From assembly GCF_009760405.1 (NCBI RefSeq), contig NZ_WRPP01000016.1:62001-126000 (forward strand): 64,000 bases of DNA, in the 5' to 3' direction. Shown piece after piece: positions 1 to 7,988 of the stretch (position 1 is its first letter; the number at the start of each line of letters is the position of its first letter). The stretch is from Nocardia terrae. GTDB taxonomy: Bacteria; Actinomycetota; Actinomycetes; Mycobacteriales; Mycobacteriaceae. Position numbers and translations under genes: made by a program. Below the pieces are notes generated by a model. It did not search any database. It saw only the letters and a program-made list of their open reading frames with translations, and was not told the DNA's origin.

Positions 1-632
1 CGGTCGTCGGCGGGTTCGAAATCGAAGACCACGAGGGAGGTCACGGGGGTGCCGCTCAGCACGCATTCGACCGCGGGTTCGAGCAGTTCCAGGCTGACCG
101 CCAGCGCCCGGGAGCCGGTCTCGGTGATGATCGAATGCCATTGCGCCGCACTCGCACTCGACTGCAAGGGGACGGTCACCAGGCCCTGCCGGATGGCGGC
201 GAGCTCGAGGACGGTGAAATCACCGCTGGCGAAGCCGAGGATGCTCAGGAAGTCACCCGCGCGCAGCGGATTCCGCTCGTCGTGCTGCCAGCTCGCGGCG
301 ATCGCCCCGGCGCGCGACCACAGTTCGCCGTAGCTGAGGGTCCGGTAGGCGGGCAGCAGCCGACGGATGTGCCGACCGTCCGCGTCGACCACGATCTCGC
401 TGGCGCGTTCCCCGACGGCCGGGCGTTCGGCATAGCCCTCCATGAGCGTCGCCACCACCCGGGCCAGCCCCAGCCCGGACTGCTGGGCGGCCTCGGCCAC
501 CTCGGGCAGCGGCATCGCCGCGCGTATCTGCTCGTCGGCGAAGAGCTTCTCGAACGCCTTCGCTACCTGCTCCCGCATCAGCTCGGACGCGATCTGCTTC
601 TCGAGCTCTGCCCGCGTGGTGTCCTCGACCAT
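1..632 (-). CDS. car: Carboxylic acid reductase (CAR/FadD9 type), N-terminal part, cut by window edge
   Basis: Reading leftwards from ATG at 632, the frame stays open to the window edge (about 210 residues). The protein begins MVEDTTRAELEKQIASELM and contains GYAERPAVGERA, a YRTLSYGELWSRAG stretch and NPLRAGDFLSILGF. These are hallmarks of the adenylation domain start of carboxylic acid reductases. The family activates a carboxylic acid with ATP, loads it on a phosphopantetheine carrier domain and reduces it with NADPH to an aldehyde. Only part of the adenylation domain is visible; the carrier and reductase domains would lie left of the window. GGGAGG seven bases upstream supports this start. 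The protein needs a phosphopantetheinyl transferase, which is not in the window. A simple acyl-CoA ligase is less likely given the CAR-like N-terminus. Confidence 0.88.
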   Translation of the reverse strand, partial: MVEDTTRAELEKQIASELMREQVAKAFEKLFADEQIRAAMPLPEVAEAAQQSGLGLARVVATLMEGYAERPAVGERASEIVVDADGRHIRRLLPAYRTLSYGELWSRAGAIAASWQHDERNPLRAGDFLSILGFASGDFTVLELAAIRQGLVTVPLQSSASAAQWHSIITETGSRALAVSLELLEPAVECVLSGTPVTSLVVFDFEPADD

Positions 633-704
633 CAACAGCCTCCCTGGTTCCTCGCCACGATGACCGTCGAAAGCCGTTCGGGCGACAGGATTTCTCCCCA
701 TCAA

Positions 705-717
705 TTAGCGATGCTAA
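705..717. promoter_or_regulatory. Short palindrome upstream of the carboxylic acid reductase gene
   Basis: TTAGC-GAT-GCTAA is a perfect 5-bp inverted repeat about 75 bases upstream of the reductase start, in an AT-richer patch than its surroundings. It could be an operator. No adjacent regulator is obviously dedicated to it. Confidence 0.35.
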
Positions 718-802
718 CTATTCCACGATGCGCGGGCGGGTGTGGAAAGTCAAGAACCCCGGCGCACCCCTGTCCAGGATGCGCCGAGGGTCCGGGAGCG
801 CG

Positions 803-1504
803 CTAGTTGTAGCCCAGATCGGTCACCGCGGCATCGATCAGATCGGCGATCGCACCGGGCTGCGAGGCCAGCGACGCATGGCTCGCGGGCAGTTCCACGG
901 TCCGGCGCGGGGCGATCCGCTCGGCCATGCGGCGCTCGGCGTCCGGATTGATCATCCGGTCCTCGGTGGAGACCTGGTACCACGACGGCTTGGACCGCCA
1001 CGCCGGAACGGTGACCGTGTCACCGAAGGTCGAGCCGACCGGGGCCTTCTGGGTGACCGCCATGACCAGGCCCTCGTCCTCGGTGAGGTCCTGGCAGAAG
1101 CTGTCGTGGAATTTCCCCTGGTCGATCCACAGGTAGCCGTCGGAATCCGGGGCCACCGCATCGCTCGCGGCGGGCGGCGGACCCTGCTGGCTGAGCTGGG
1201 CCAGGCTCTCCCCGGCGTCGGGCGCGAAGGCCGCGACATAGACCAGGCCCTCGACATTGGGCAGGTCACCGGCCTCGGTGATGACCGCGCCGCCGTAGGA
1301 ATGCCCCACCAGCAGCACCGGTCCCGCGATCTGGCGCACCATCTTCCGGGTCCGCTCGGCGTCGTCGGCCAGCGAGGTGAGCGGGTTCTCCACCGCGTGC
1401 AGCGACTCGTAGCCGCGCCGGCGCAGTTCGACGATCAGTTTCGCCCAGTGGGCCGCGCCGCCCCAAAATCCGTGCACCAGAACGATCGCTGGCTTGTCGG
1501 CCAT
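803..1504 (-). CDS. Alpha/beta hydrolase (esterase-like), 233 aa
   Basis: This is a single-domain cytoplasmic alpha/beta hydrolase of the short 230-residue type often annotated as an esterase. HGFWGG at residues 11-16 forms the oxyanion turn. GHSYGG (Ser69) is the nucleophile elbow, a later STED segment can supply the acid, and ASHAS near the C-terminus supplies the histidine. An upstream in-frame extension exists, but ATG at 1504 is preceded by AAGAGGAG at good spacing and begins directly at the first beta strand, so it was chosen. The gene diverges from the AraC regulator at 1588 with about 80 bases between, which suggests control by that regulator. The substrate cannot be told from the sequence. 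Confidence 0.85.
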   Translation of the reverse strand: MADKPAIVLVHGFWGGAAHWAKLIVELRRRGYESLHAVENPLTSLADDAERTRKMVRQIAGPVLLVGHSYGGAVITEAGDLPNVEGLVYVAAFAPDAGESLAQLSQQGPPPAASDAVAPDSDGYLWIDQGKFHDSFCQDLTEDEGLVMAVTQKAPVGSTFGDTVTVPAWRSKPSWYQVSTEDRMINPDAERRMAERIAPRRTVELPASHASLASQPGAIADLIDAAVTDLGYN

Positions 1505-1587
1505 GGCGTGTCTCCTCTTGTCGTGCCGATCCTTGTGCGCTTCCCGGGTTGCGAGAACTACGCTATTCGGATGCTGGAGCAAAGACC

Positions 1588-2484
1588 ATGACGCGATCGC
1601 CGCAAAACTTTGCCGATTCACCGGGCTTGGCGGAGATGGCCGCGGACGCCGAGCTGGACGCGCTCTCGGAGATCCTCGAGACCGTGCGGCTGCGCGGACG
1701 CGCCGTCACCCGCCACGACGCCGAACCGGGTGCGCCGGTGCGGGTTCCGGGCGGTCGACGGGTGCTGCACATCGTCGAGCACGGCAGCGTCGCGCTGCGG
1801 GTCGAGGGCGAATCCACCGACGTCGCAGTCCATTCCGGCGACATGGTGGTGCTGGCGCGCGGCGACGCCCACACCCTCGAGGCCGTCGACGGCCCGGCCC
1901 GCTGGGTGACCGGGTCGTTCCTGGTCGACGAACCCCAGGCCGCGCCACTGCTTTCCGTGCTCGCCCCGGCCATCACCATCACCGGGACCGGTCCCGGGCG
2001 CGAATGGCTGCCGTTGAGCCTGGAGCTGCTGCTGGTCGAGGTCACCGATCCGCGCCCGGGCGCGGCCGCCATGATCTCGCGCATCCTGGACCTGCTGTTC
2101 ATCCACGCGCTGCGGGCCTGGTCCACCGACAGCGCCGCGCCCGGCTGGCTGACCGCGGCGCTGGATCCCGCCCTCGCCCCGGTCCTGACCGCCATTCACC
2201 GCTCCCCCGCCGCCCCCTGGTCGGTGTCGGATCTGGCCGCGCTGGCCTCGATGTCGCGCACCACCTTCACCGACCGTTTCACCCGGCGCCTGGGCCAGCC
2301 GCCCGCCGCCTACCTGGCCGACCGGCGGCTGGCCCGGGCCGCGACCCTGTTGCGCACCACGCCGATTCCCGTCGCGAGCGTGGCGCATCAGGTCGGCTAC
2401 GACTCCGAGGCCGCGTTCAGCCGGGCCTTCCGCCGCCGCTACGACGTCCCGCCGCTGCGCTACCGCAAGGGCGACGGCGGCTAG
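1588..2484 (+). CDS. AraC-family transcriptional regulator with cupin domain, 298 aa
   Basis: The first ~170 residues form a cupin-like sensor domain of the kind found in AraC regulators of oxidoreductase and hydrolase genes (VRVPGGRRVLHIVEHGS, then HSGDMVVLARGDAH). The last ~100 residues carry the double helix-turn-helix of AraC proteins: WSVSDLAALASMSRTTFTD, then VASVAHQVGYDSEAAFSRAF and the closing PPLRYRK. It is divergent from the hydrolase at 803-1504 and is the natural candidate regulator of that gene. ATG at 1588 is preferred over an in-frame TTG 13 codons earlier, though neither has a strong ribosome site. Its stop codon overlaps, tail to tail, the stop of the broken hydrolase at 2481. 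Confidence 0.88.
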   Translation: MTRSPQNFADSPGLAEMAADAELDALSEILETVRLRGRAVTRHDAEPGAPVRVPGGRRVLHIVEHGSVALRVEGESTDVAVHSGDMVVLARGDAHTLEAVDGPARWVTGSFLVDEPQAAPLLSVLAPAITITGTGPGREWLPLSLELLLVEVTDPRPGAAAMISRILDLLFIHALRAWSTDSAAPGWLTAALDPALAPVLTAIHRSPAAPWSVSDLAALASMSRTTFTDRFTRRLGQPPAAYLADRRLARAATLLRTTPIPVASVAHQVGYDSEAAFSRAFRRRYDVPPLRYRKGDGG

Positions 2485-3085
2485 CGCAGGTGCCGGTCGA
2501 GCCAGCGGACGGCGTGCGCGGCGGCCGTGCTCACGTACGGGTCCTGGTCGTAGAGCTCGATGTGATTGCGGGTGTCGAGCCAGATCAGTTCCTTGTCGCC
2601 GGAGGCGGCATCGTAGACCTGCTGTGCGTACTCGGGCAGCAGCGCGGAATCGGTGGTGCCGTGGATGATCTGGAGCGGAGTGGGAGCCACCAGCGGTGCG
2701 TGGACGACGGAGTTGTAGAGGAAGTACGGCTCGAGGGAATCCGCGGTCAGGGTGTAGGACCAGGATTGCGCGGGTCGAAGGTGAGCACCGTGTAGCCCGC
2801 GTCGCTCAGCCGCTGCGCGTAATGCGGCAGCGTCTGCTCCTTCACGCTGCTGATCGGCCCGCACATGACCACGCCGGGCGTGCGCGCGTCGGCGGCGACA
2901 CCCGGCGGCCGATACAGGTGCCCGGCCAGAGTCGCTGTGCCGCCGGCGAATTTCACGGTGTCGCGCCGGGCGGGGTCGGCGTGCAGCAGATTCGCCGGAT
3001 CGGCGGGCAGGTAGTAGCGGCTCGGGTCGCTCGCCTCGCCCATCGCGACGGTGGTGGGCCGGATACGAATCGAGTTGCGGGCCAT
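2481..3085 (-). pseudogene. Alpha/beta hydrolase remnant with internal deletion and frameshift
   Basis: Two pieces of one hydrolase lie in different frames on the minus strand. The first runs from ATG 3085 and reads through GHLYRPPGVA, SSVKEQTLPHYAQRLSDAGY and TVLTFDPRN, then stops soon after about 2760. The second continues in another frame from about 2765 with SWSYTLTADSLEPYFLYN, IIHGTTDSALLPEY and DTRNHIELYDQDPYV. In this family (DLH/peptidase S9-like, ~290-320 residues) roughly 120-140 residues carrying the serine nucleophile elbow should separate the two pieces, and they are missing. The acid and histidine regions remain. This is best read as a deletion that also shifted the frame, so no active enzyme is expected. 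It starts 10 bases after the MFS stop codon and was probably co-transcribed with it. Confidence 0.8.
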
Positions 3086-3095
3086 GGGAATCTCC

Positions 3096-4643
3096 TCAGA
3101 CCAAGGCGTCGTCGACGGCGGTGGGCTCCGAGGCGGGGCGGTCGGAGCGCAACAGCACCCCGCAGCCCAGCGCGGCCAGCACCATGACGACCGCGCCGAC
3201 CACGGCCATGGTGTTCATGCCCGAGGTGAAGGCGGCCCGCGCCGCGGCGAGCACGGCCGCACCGGCCTCGCCCGGCAGGGAGGCGCTGACACCGACTGCG
3301 CCACCGAGGGTTTCATGGACAGTATGCGCCGCCGCGGCGGGCAGATCGGCGGGAACGACCCGGTCGACCCGGTTTTCGTAGACGGCCGCGCCGATACTGC
3401 CGAGCACCGCGATGCCCAGCGCGCCACCGAATTCGCCGCCGGTCTCGAGCACCGCGGACGCCGCGCCCGCGCGTTCGGCGGAGACCGCGCCGATGGCCAG
3501 ATCGGTGACCAGGGTCATCACCATCACCAGGCCCGCGCCCAGCAGCCCGGCAGCGATCAACACCAGCGCCGGCGAATGCACGCCCGCCAGCGCCATGACC
3601 ACGAAACCCGAAGCCGCGAGCAGGAATCCGGCGGCGATCACCGGGCCCGGACCCACCTTCGGCGCGAACACCGCCGCCAGCGGGGCCGCGCCGCCCACCA
3701 GCACGGCCGGGGCCAGACTCCACAGCGCCGAGACGAACGGGCTCAGGCCGAGCACCGACTGCAGGTACTGGGTCACGAAGACCGCATTGCCGACCAGCGC
3801 GAACATGCCGAGCAGCTGCGCGGACACCGACACCGTGTAGACGCGCTTGCCGAACAGTGCGGCGTCCAGCATCGACTCGGGCACCCGGCGCTGGCGGATC
3901 GCGAACACCACGCCGATCGCGAGCCCGGCCAGCAGGATCACCAGGCGCGTCACCGTGAATCCGTTGGCCGCCCACTCCTTCAACCCGTAGATGACCGGCA
4001 TGACCGCCGCCAGCGACAGCGCCGCGCTGAGCCAGTCGAACCGTTCCGCCCGCGCCCCACGGTATTCCGGCAGCATGGCCGGGGCCAGGCCGAGCAGCAG
4101 CACCATGGCCGGGATGTTGATCAGGAACACCGAACCCCACCAGAAGTACTGCAGCAGTGCGCCACTGAGCACCGGGCCGATGGCCACCCCGCTGCTCATC
4201 ACACCCGCCCAGACCGCCATGGCCTTGGTGCGGTCGGCGTCGTGGACGAAGATATTGCGGATCAGCGCCAGCGTGGACGGCATGAGCGTCGCCCCGGCGA
4301 TGCCCAGTACCGCCCGAGCGGCGATGAGCGCCTCGGCATTCGGCGCGTAGGCCGCCGCGAAGGAGGCCACGCTGAAGCCGACCGCGCCGATCAGCAGCAG
4401 CCGTCGCCGGCCGATGCGGTCGCCCAGCGCGCCCATGGTCAGCAGCAGTCCGGCCAGCACGAAACCGTAGATGTCGAAGATCCACAGCTGCTGTGTCGCA
4501 CTGGGATCGAGGTCGCGCACGATGAAGGGCACCGCGAAATACAGCACCGAGACGTCCATGGAAACCAGCAGCAGCGGCAGGATGAGGACCGCGAGCGCGG
4601 CCCATTCCTTGCGGCCCGCGCGAGGGTTGGCGTCGCTGTTCAT
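3096..4643 (-). CDS. MFS drug efflux transporter, DHA2 (QacA/LfrA-like), 515 aa
   Basis: This is a 14-helix proton-coupled multidrug exporter of the DHA2 family. Key signs are LPLLLVSMDVSVLYFAVPF in helix 1, TQQLWIFDIYGFVLAGLLLT, the MFS motif GDRIGRRRLLLIG after helix 2, and GVAGATLMPSTLALIRN-like helix 4 sequence (here GIAGATLMPSTLALIRNIF). Together they resemble mycobacterial LfrA and staphylococcal QacA, which export cationic dyes and quinolones. Although the frame is open upstream, ATG at 4643 begins the usual short basic N-terminus (MNSDANPRAGRKEW). The broken hydrolase follows 10 bases downstream. A second MFS pump diverges at 4910. No dedicated regulator gene adjoins it. Confidence 0.92.
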   Translation of the reverse strand: MNSDANPRAGRKEWAALAVLILPLLLVSMDVSVLYFAVPFIVRDLDPSATQQLWIFDIYGFVLAGLLLTMGALGDRIGRRRLLLIGAVGFSVASFAAAYAPNAEALIAARAVLGIAGATLMPSTLALIRNIFVHDADRTKAMAVWAGVMSSGVAIGPVLSGALLQYFWWGSVFLINIPAMVLLLGLAPAMLPEYRGARAERFDWLSAALSLAAVMPVIYGLKEWAANGFTVTRLVILLAGLAIGVVFAIRQRRVPESMLDAALFGKRVYTVSVSAQLLGMFALVGNAVFVTQYLQSVLGLSPFVSALWSLAPAVLVGGAAPLAAVFAPKVGPGPVIAAGFLLAASGFVVMALAGVHSPALVLIAAGLLGAGLVMVMTLVTDLAIGAVSAERAGAASAVLETGGEFGGALGIAVLGSIGAAVYENRVDRVVPADLPAAAAHTVHETLGGAVGVSASLPGEAGAAVLAAARAAFTSGMNTMAVVGAVVMVLAALGCGVLLRSDRPASEPTAVDDALV

Positions 4644-4735
4644 TGATCGACTTTCGTTCTCGGAAGGGCGGAAACCCTGACTCCGGGGGACTTCCTCCGA
4701 AATCCCGTGTACGGGCGGCAGAGTGACCGCCGCGG

Positions 4736-4775
4736 CTGGCAGGGCCCTGGTACCGGACTGCCAGCGACCTGCCAG
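4736..4775. promoter_or_regulatory. Three related heptamers between divergent efflux pumps
   Basis: CTGGCAG (4736) and two copies of CTGCCAG (4758 and 4769) lie in the 266-base divergent region between the two MFS genes. The first is the inverted complement of the others, and the second and third are spaced 11 bases apart, about one helix turn. Such an arrangement could bind a regulator shared by both pumps; this is inference only. Confidence 0.3.
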
Positions 4776-4909
4776 CGTCGGCGGGCACCATGGTCGGTCG
4801 AACGCGCTCCGATCGGGAAAGTGGTTCCGCATCGTGGAGACACCGAGCGCGGCATGGCCGGATAGGTCAGACTCGAACCGCACACATCCCACGAATCGCC
4901 CGAGGAACC

Positions 4910-6211
4910 ATGCCCAACCTCTCCGACGACGCCCTGACCGAATCCCCTGCGCGCTACCGGTTGTCGAACACCTCGGCGTTCTGGCTGCTCGCCGTCGCGC
5001 TGGCGCTGCTGCTGTTCGCGTCCTCGGCTCCGTCGCCGATGTATCCGGTGTATCAGCAGATGTGGCACTACTCGGCCCTGGTGTCGACCGGGGTGTACGC
5101 CGCCAATGCCATCGCGCTGCTGGTCACGCTGCTGTTCGCCGGGTCGCTGTCCGATCACATCGGGCGGCGGCCGGTGCTGATCACGGCTGTGCTGGTGGAG
5201 TTGGCGGGCACGCTGGCCTTCGCCGAGGCGCGGTCGGTGGCTTGGCTTTTCACCGCCCGCATCGTGCAGGGCATCGCCACCGGCCTGGCCACGGGGGCGA
5301 TCACCGCGACGCTGATCGACCTCCAGCCCGCCGAATCCCGGCTCGGGGCGCTGATGACGAATGTCGCCTCCGCGGGCGGACTCGCCATCGGCGCGATCAG
5401 CTCCGGGCTGCTGGTGGCCTACGCGCCCGCGCCGACGCGGCTGGTGTACTGGCTGCTGGCGGCCGCGTTCACCATCATCGTCCTGGGCGTGCTGCTGATT
5501 CCGGAGACGGTGCGGCCCGACGGGCGGGGCATGGCCTCGCTCAAGCCCAGAGTGTCTGTGCCGCAACCGGTTCTGACCGCCTTCCTGACCATGGTGCCGT
5601 CCATCGTGGCCACCTGGGCGCTGGGCGGGCTCTATCTCGCGCTGGGCGGGGCGCTCATGCGGGTGCAGTTCCATGTGTCGACGCCGCTGGCCGGTGGGCT
5701 GGTCGTGGTCGCGCTGCAGGGCACGTCGGCGGTGACCGCGCTGCTGGCCCGCGACTGGACCATCGATCAGGCGCTGCTGCGGGGCCCGGTGCTGCTCATG
5801 ACCGGCGTCTCGGTGGCACTGCTCGGAGCCGCGACGCACTCCGTGTGGCTGTTCTTCGCGGCCAGCATCCTGGCCGGGATCGGCTTCGGCCCCTCGTTCT
5901 CCGGGGCGCTGCGCATGCTCACCGGGCTGGCGCCCGCCGAGAACCGCGCGGAGGTGGTGACCGCGATCTATGTCGTGTCCTATCTCTCGCTGAGCATTCC
6001 GGCGGTGATCGCGGGACTGTGCGTGCAGCGCTTCGGACTGCCCGCGACCACCTACGGGTACGGGTTCATCGTGATCGCGCTCGAGGCCATCGCGCTGGCC
6101 GGTTCGCTGCGCCACCGCAACCCGCACACCGCGCTGGCCGGACACCTGTGCCCCGCGCCGTGCCCGGGCACGGTCGCGCCGATGCCGCGCGTGGTGTCGG
6201 CGCACCCGTGA
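4910..6211 (+). CDS. MFS transporter, 12-helix, 433 aa
   Basis: This inner-membrane major facilitator protein is of the DHA1-like, about 12-helix type. YRLSNTSAFWLLAVALALLLF starts helix 1, and GSLSDHIGRRPVLITAVLVE is the conserved loop 2-3 motif. EARSVAWLFTARIVQGIATG resembles helix 4 of drug and sugar-efflux members. It lacks the two extra central helices of its divergent neighbour, so the two are not recent duplicates. ATG at 4910 follows CGAGGAAC and gives a normal length; upstream in-frame starts would add an improbable Arg-rich leader. The exported substrate is unknown. The gene points away from the DHA2 pump and shares its upstream region. Confidence 0.88.
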   Translation: MPNLSDDALTESPARYRLSNTSAFWLLAVALALLLFASSAPSPMYPVYQQMWHYSALVSTGVYAANAIALLVTLLFAGSLSDHIGRRPVLITAVLVELAGTLAFAEARSVAWLFTARIVQGIATGLATGAITATLIDLQPAESRLGALMTNVASAGGLAIGAISSGLLVAYAPAPTRLVYWLLAAAFTIIVLGVLLIPETVRPDGRGMASLKPRVSVPQPVLTAFLTMVPSIVATWALGGLYLALGGALMRVQFHVSTPLAGGLVVVALQGTSAVTALLARDWTIDQALLRGPVLLMTGVSVALLGAATHSVWLFFAASILAGIGFGPSFSGALRMLTGLAPAENRAEVVTAIYVVSYLSLSIPAVIAGLCVQRFGLPATTYGYGFIVIALEAIALAGSLRHRNPHTALAGHLCPAPCPGTVAPMPRVVSAHP

Positions 6212-6257
6212 CAAATGCCCGTGTCCGAGGGCGGAGGCCGCTTGTTAAGGTAGGCAA

Positions 6258-6296
6258 GTGATTCACTCCCTTCAGGCATGGCGTCGGCTGCTCTAG
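6258..6296 (+). CDS. Trp leader peptide, 12 aa, upstream of tryptophanyl-tRNA synthetase
   Basis: A GTG start with TAAGG seven bases upstream opens a 12-codon frame, MIHSLQAWRRLL, ending in TAG at 6294-6296. It contains a single TGG tryptophan codon at 6279-6281, just before the first stem of an attenuator-like set of hairpins (6286-6337). Leader peptides with Trp codons control trp biosynthesis, and an auxiliary Trp-tRNA synthetase gene in Streptomyces has been reported to be controlled by ribosome-mediated attenuation. The peptide itself probably has no function beyond ribosome positioning. Confidence 0.65.
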   Translation: MIHSLQAWRRLL

Positions 6297-6337
6297 CAGC
6301 CCGCTGAACCATGACCACGGGCTGTACGCGGCCCGTG
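6286..6337 (+). promoter_or_regulatory. Putative ribosome-mediated transcription attenuator of trpS
   Basis: Four mutually exclusive RNA segments can be paired by eye. Segment 1 (6286-6292, GGCTGCT) pairs with segment 2 (6295-6301, AGCAGCC). Segment 2 as CAGCCCG (6297-6303) pairs perfectly with segment 3 as CGGGCTG (6318-6324). Segment 3 as CACGGGC (6316-6322) pairs with segment 4 GCCCGTG (6331-6337). So 1:2 plus 3:4 excludes 2:3, the classic attenuator logic. A ribosome stalled at the Trp codon (6279) would cover segment 1 and free segment 2 to form the 2:3 antiterminator. The 3:4 stem has no U-run after it, so termination is less certain than the pairing logic; translational control is an alternative. 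Confidence 0.6.
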
Positions 6338-6394
6338 AATCCTGAACGGACTCCGGCTCGTGCAGCCCTCTCGATGAACTTCAGGAGTTGTACG

Positions 6395-7447
6395 GTGACC
6401 ACCCCTTCGGATTCCTTCTCCGCCACCCGCGACCGCAGCGACGAGCTCGCCGCCGAGGTGGCCGCCCACCCGGATCGCTTCCGCATCCTCACCGGCGAAC
6501 GGCCCACGGGCAGACTGCATCTGGGCCACTATTTCGCGACGATCCGCGAGCGGGTCCGGCTGCAGGACCTCGGCGTCGAGCTGTTCGTGATCCTGGCCGA
6601 CTACCAGGTCATCACCGACCGCGACACCCTCGGCCAGGTCCGCGACAACGTCTGCAGCGCGGTCCTCGACTATGCCGCCGCGGGCATCGACATGGACTCC
6701 GCGACCGTCTTCACCCACTCCGCGGTCCCGGCCCTCAACCAGCTCATGCTGCCGTTCCTGAGCCTGGTCACCGAGGCCGAGCTGCACCGCAATCCGACGG
6801 TCAAGGCCGAACTGCTCGCCTCCGAGCGCGCCCTGAGCGGCCTGCTGCTCACCTACCCGGTCCATCAGGCCGCCGACATCCTGTTCTGCAAGGGCAACCT
6901 GGTCCCCGTCGGCAAGGACCAGCTCCCCCACCTCGAGATCACCCGGGTCATCGCCCGCCGCTTCAACGAACGCTACGGCCACGTCTTCCCCGAACCCCAG
7001 GCCCTGCTCACCGCCACCCCGGAAATCCCCGGCCTCGACGGGCGCAAGATGTCCAAGAGCTACGGCAACGCCATCTCCCTGTCGATGACCGCCGACGAGA
7101 CCGCCGCGCTGATCCGCCGCACCCCCACCGACTCCGACCGCAACATCACCTTCGACCCCGACACCCGCCCCGGCGTCTCCGCCCTCCTCACCACCGCCGC
7201 CCTCTGCCTCGGCAGCGACGAGCAGACCCTCGCCGACAAACTCGGCGACGGCGGCGGCGCGGCACTGAAGAAGCTCGCCACCGACGCGGTCAACGACTTC
7301 TTCGCCCCGCACCGGGCCCGCCGCGCCGAACTGGCCGCCGACCCGGATTTCGCCAGCGGCATTGTGCGCGAAGGCAACCGCCGCGCCAATGAGATCGCCG
7401 AACGCACCTTGGAGGAAGTCCGCGCAGCAATGGGAACCGTGTACTGA
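6395..7447 (+). CDS. trpS: Tryptophanyl-tRNA synthetase, 350 aa
   Basis: A class Ic aminoacyl-tRNA synthetase that charges tRNA-Trp in the cytoplasm. The HIGH-type signature is HLGH at residues 42-45 (within PTGRLHLGHYF), and the KMSKS loop is intact at 218-222 (GRKMSKSYGN). GTG at 6395 was chosen because CAGGAG lies eight bases upstream and the Trp-leader/attenuator region ends just before; starts further upstream would sit inside the attenuator. Streptomyces species carry an auxiliary, antibiotic-resistant TrpRS under attenuation in addition to the housekeeping enzyme. The leader here suggests this copy may be that type and induced when charged tRNA-Trp is scarce, for instance under an inhibitor such as indolmycin. 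Whether a second trpS exists in the genome cannot be seen here. Confidence 0.93.
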   Translation: MTTPSDSFSATRDRSDELAAEVAAHPDRFRILTGERPTGRLHLGHYFATIRERVRLQDLGVELFVILADYQVITDRDTLGQVRDNVCSAVLDYAAAGIDMDSATVFTHSAVPALNQLMLPFLSLVTEAELHRNPTVKAELLASERALSGLLLTYPVHQAADILFCKGNLVPVGKDQLPHLEITRVIARRFNERYGHVFPEPQALLTATPEIPGLDGRKMSKSYGNAISLSMTADETAALIRRTPTDSDRNITFDPDTRPGVSALLTTAALCLGSDEQTLADKLGDGGGAALKKLATDAVNDFFAPHRARRAELAADPDFASGIVREGNRRANEIAERTLEEVRAAMGTVY

Positions 7448-7468
7448 CTCCCTCGGCGACCGGACCGG

Positions 7469-7945
7469 TCAGCCTGCGGGGAGGCCGACCCGGTCGCGCT
7501 CGAGCGTGCCACGCAACTGCGAAAAGACCTGTGCGACAACCGATAGCGAAGAGTCTGGAATGCCGTTGCCGAGCATTTCGGTCAGCTGCCGGGTGAAGGT
7601 ACGTTCCGCTGCCTCGACCAGCCGCACCCCCTCACCCGTCAGCACCAGCAAAGACGACCGGCGGTCCGCCGGATTCGCCTGCCGCTCAACCCATCCCGAC
7701 TTCTCCAACCGGTCGACCCCTTTGCTCATCGCCCCGACGCCCGCGGCGAACTCGTTCGCGAGATCGGCCACCCGGGCCCCGGGGTGATCACGTAGGAAGC
7801 GCAGGGCTTCGAACTGCGAGGTGACGATCCCGTGCCGCTCGCGAAGGCTCTCGTTGAGCGCGTTGTACAGCCGCGTCTCACACCGGACGAGGTCGGCGAA
7901 CAAGTTCGGCAGGTTGACGGCAGCTCCCGCCGATGTATATTCCAT
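7469..7945 (-). CDS. MarR-family transcriptional regulator, 158 aa
   Basis: A winged-helix dimeric regulator of usual MarR length. RFLRDHPGARVADLANEF, then AAGVGAMSKGVDRLEKSGWV, is the DNA-recognition helix region, and RQANPADRRSSLLVLTGEG is the wing with the typical DRR motif. ATG at 7945 lies 43 bases from the divergent hydrolase start (7989), so the shared intergenic segment must contain both promoters and presumably the operator. It probably represses itself and the neighbouring esterase and responds to a small phenolic or lipophilic ligand. The ligand is not evident. Confidence 0.9.
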   Translation of the reverse strand: MEYTSAGAAVNLPNLFADLVRCETRLYNALNESLRERHGIVTSQFEALRFLRDHPGARVADLANEFAAGVGAMSKGVDRLEKSGWVERQANPADRRSSLLVLTGEGVRLVEAAERTFTRQLTEMLGNGIPDSSLSVVAQVFSQLRGTLERDRVGLPAG

Positions 7946-7988
7946 GGCATTTAGTGTACAGGAAGATACTTCTCAGGAAGGTTGCGTT

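Noticed and set aside
3051-4646. Plus-strand His/Arg/Gln-rich frame opposite the MFS pump
   Set aside because: The minus strand encodes a complete 14-helix transporter; the plus-strand product is an artefact of GC bias.
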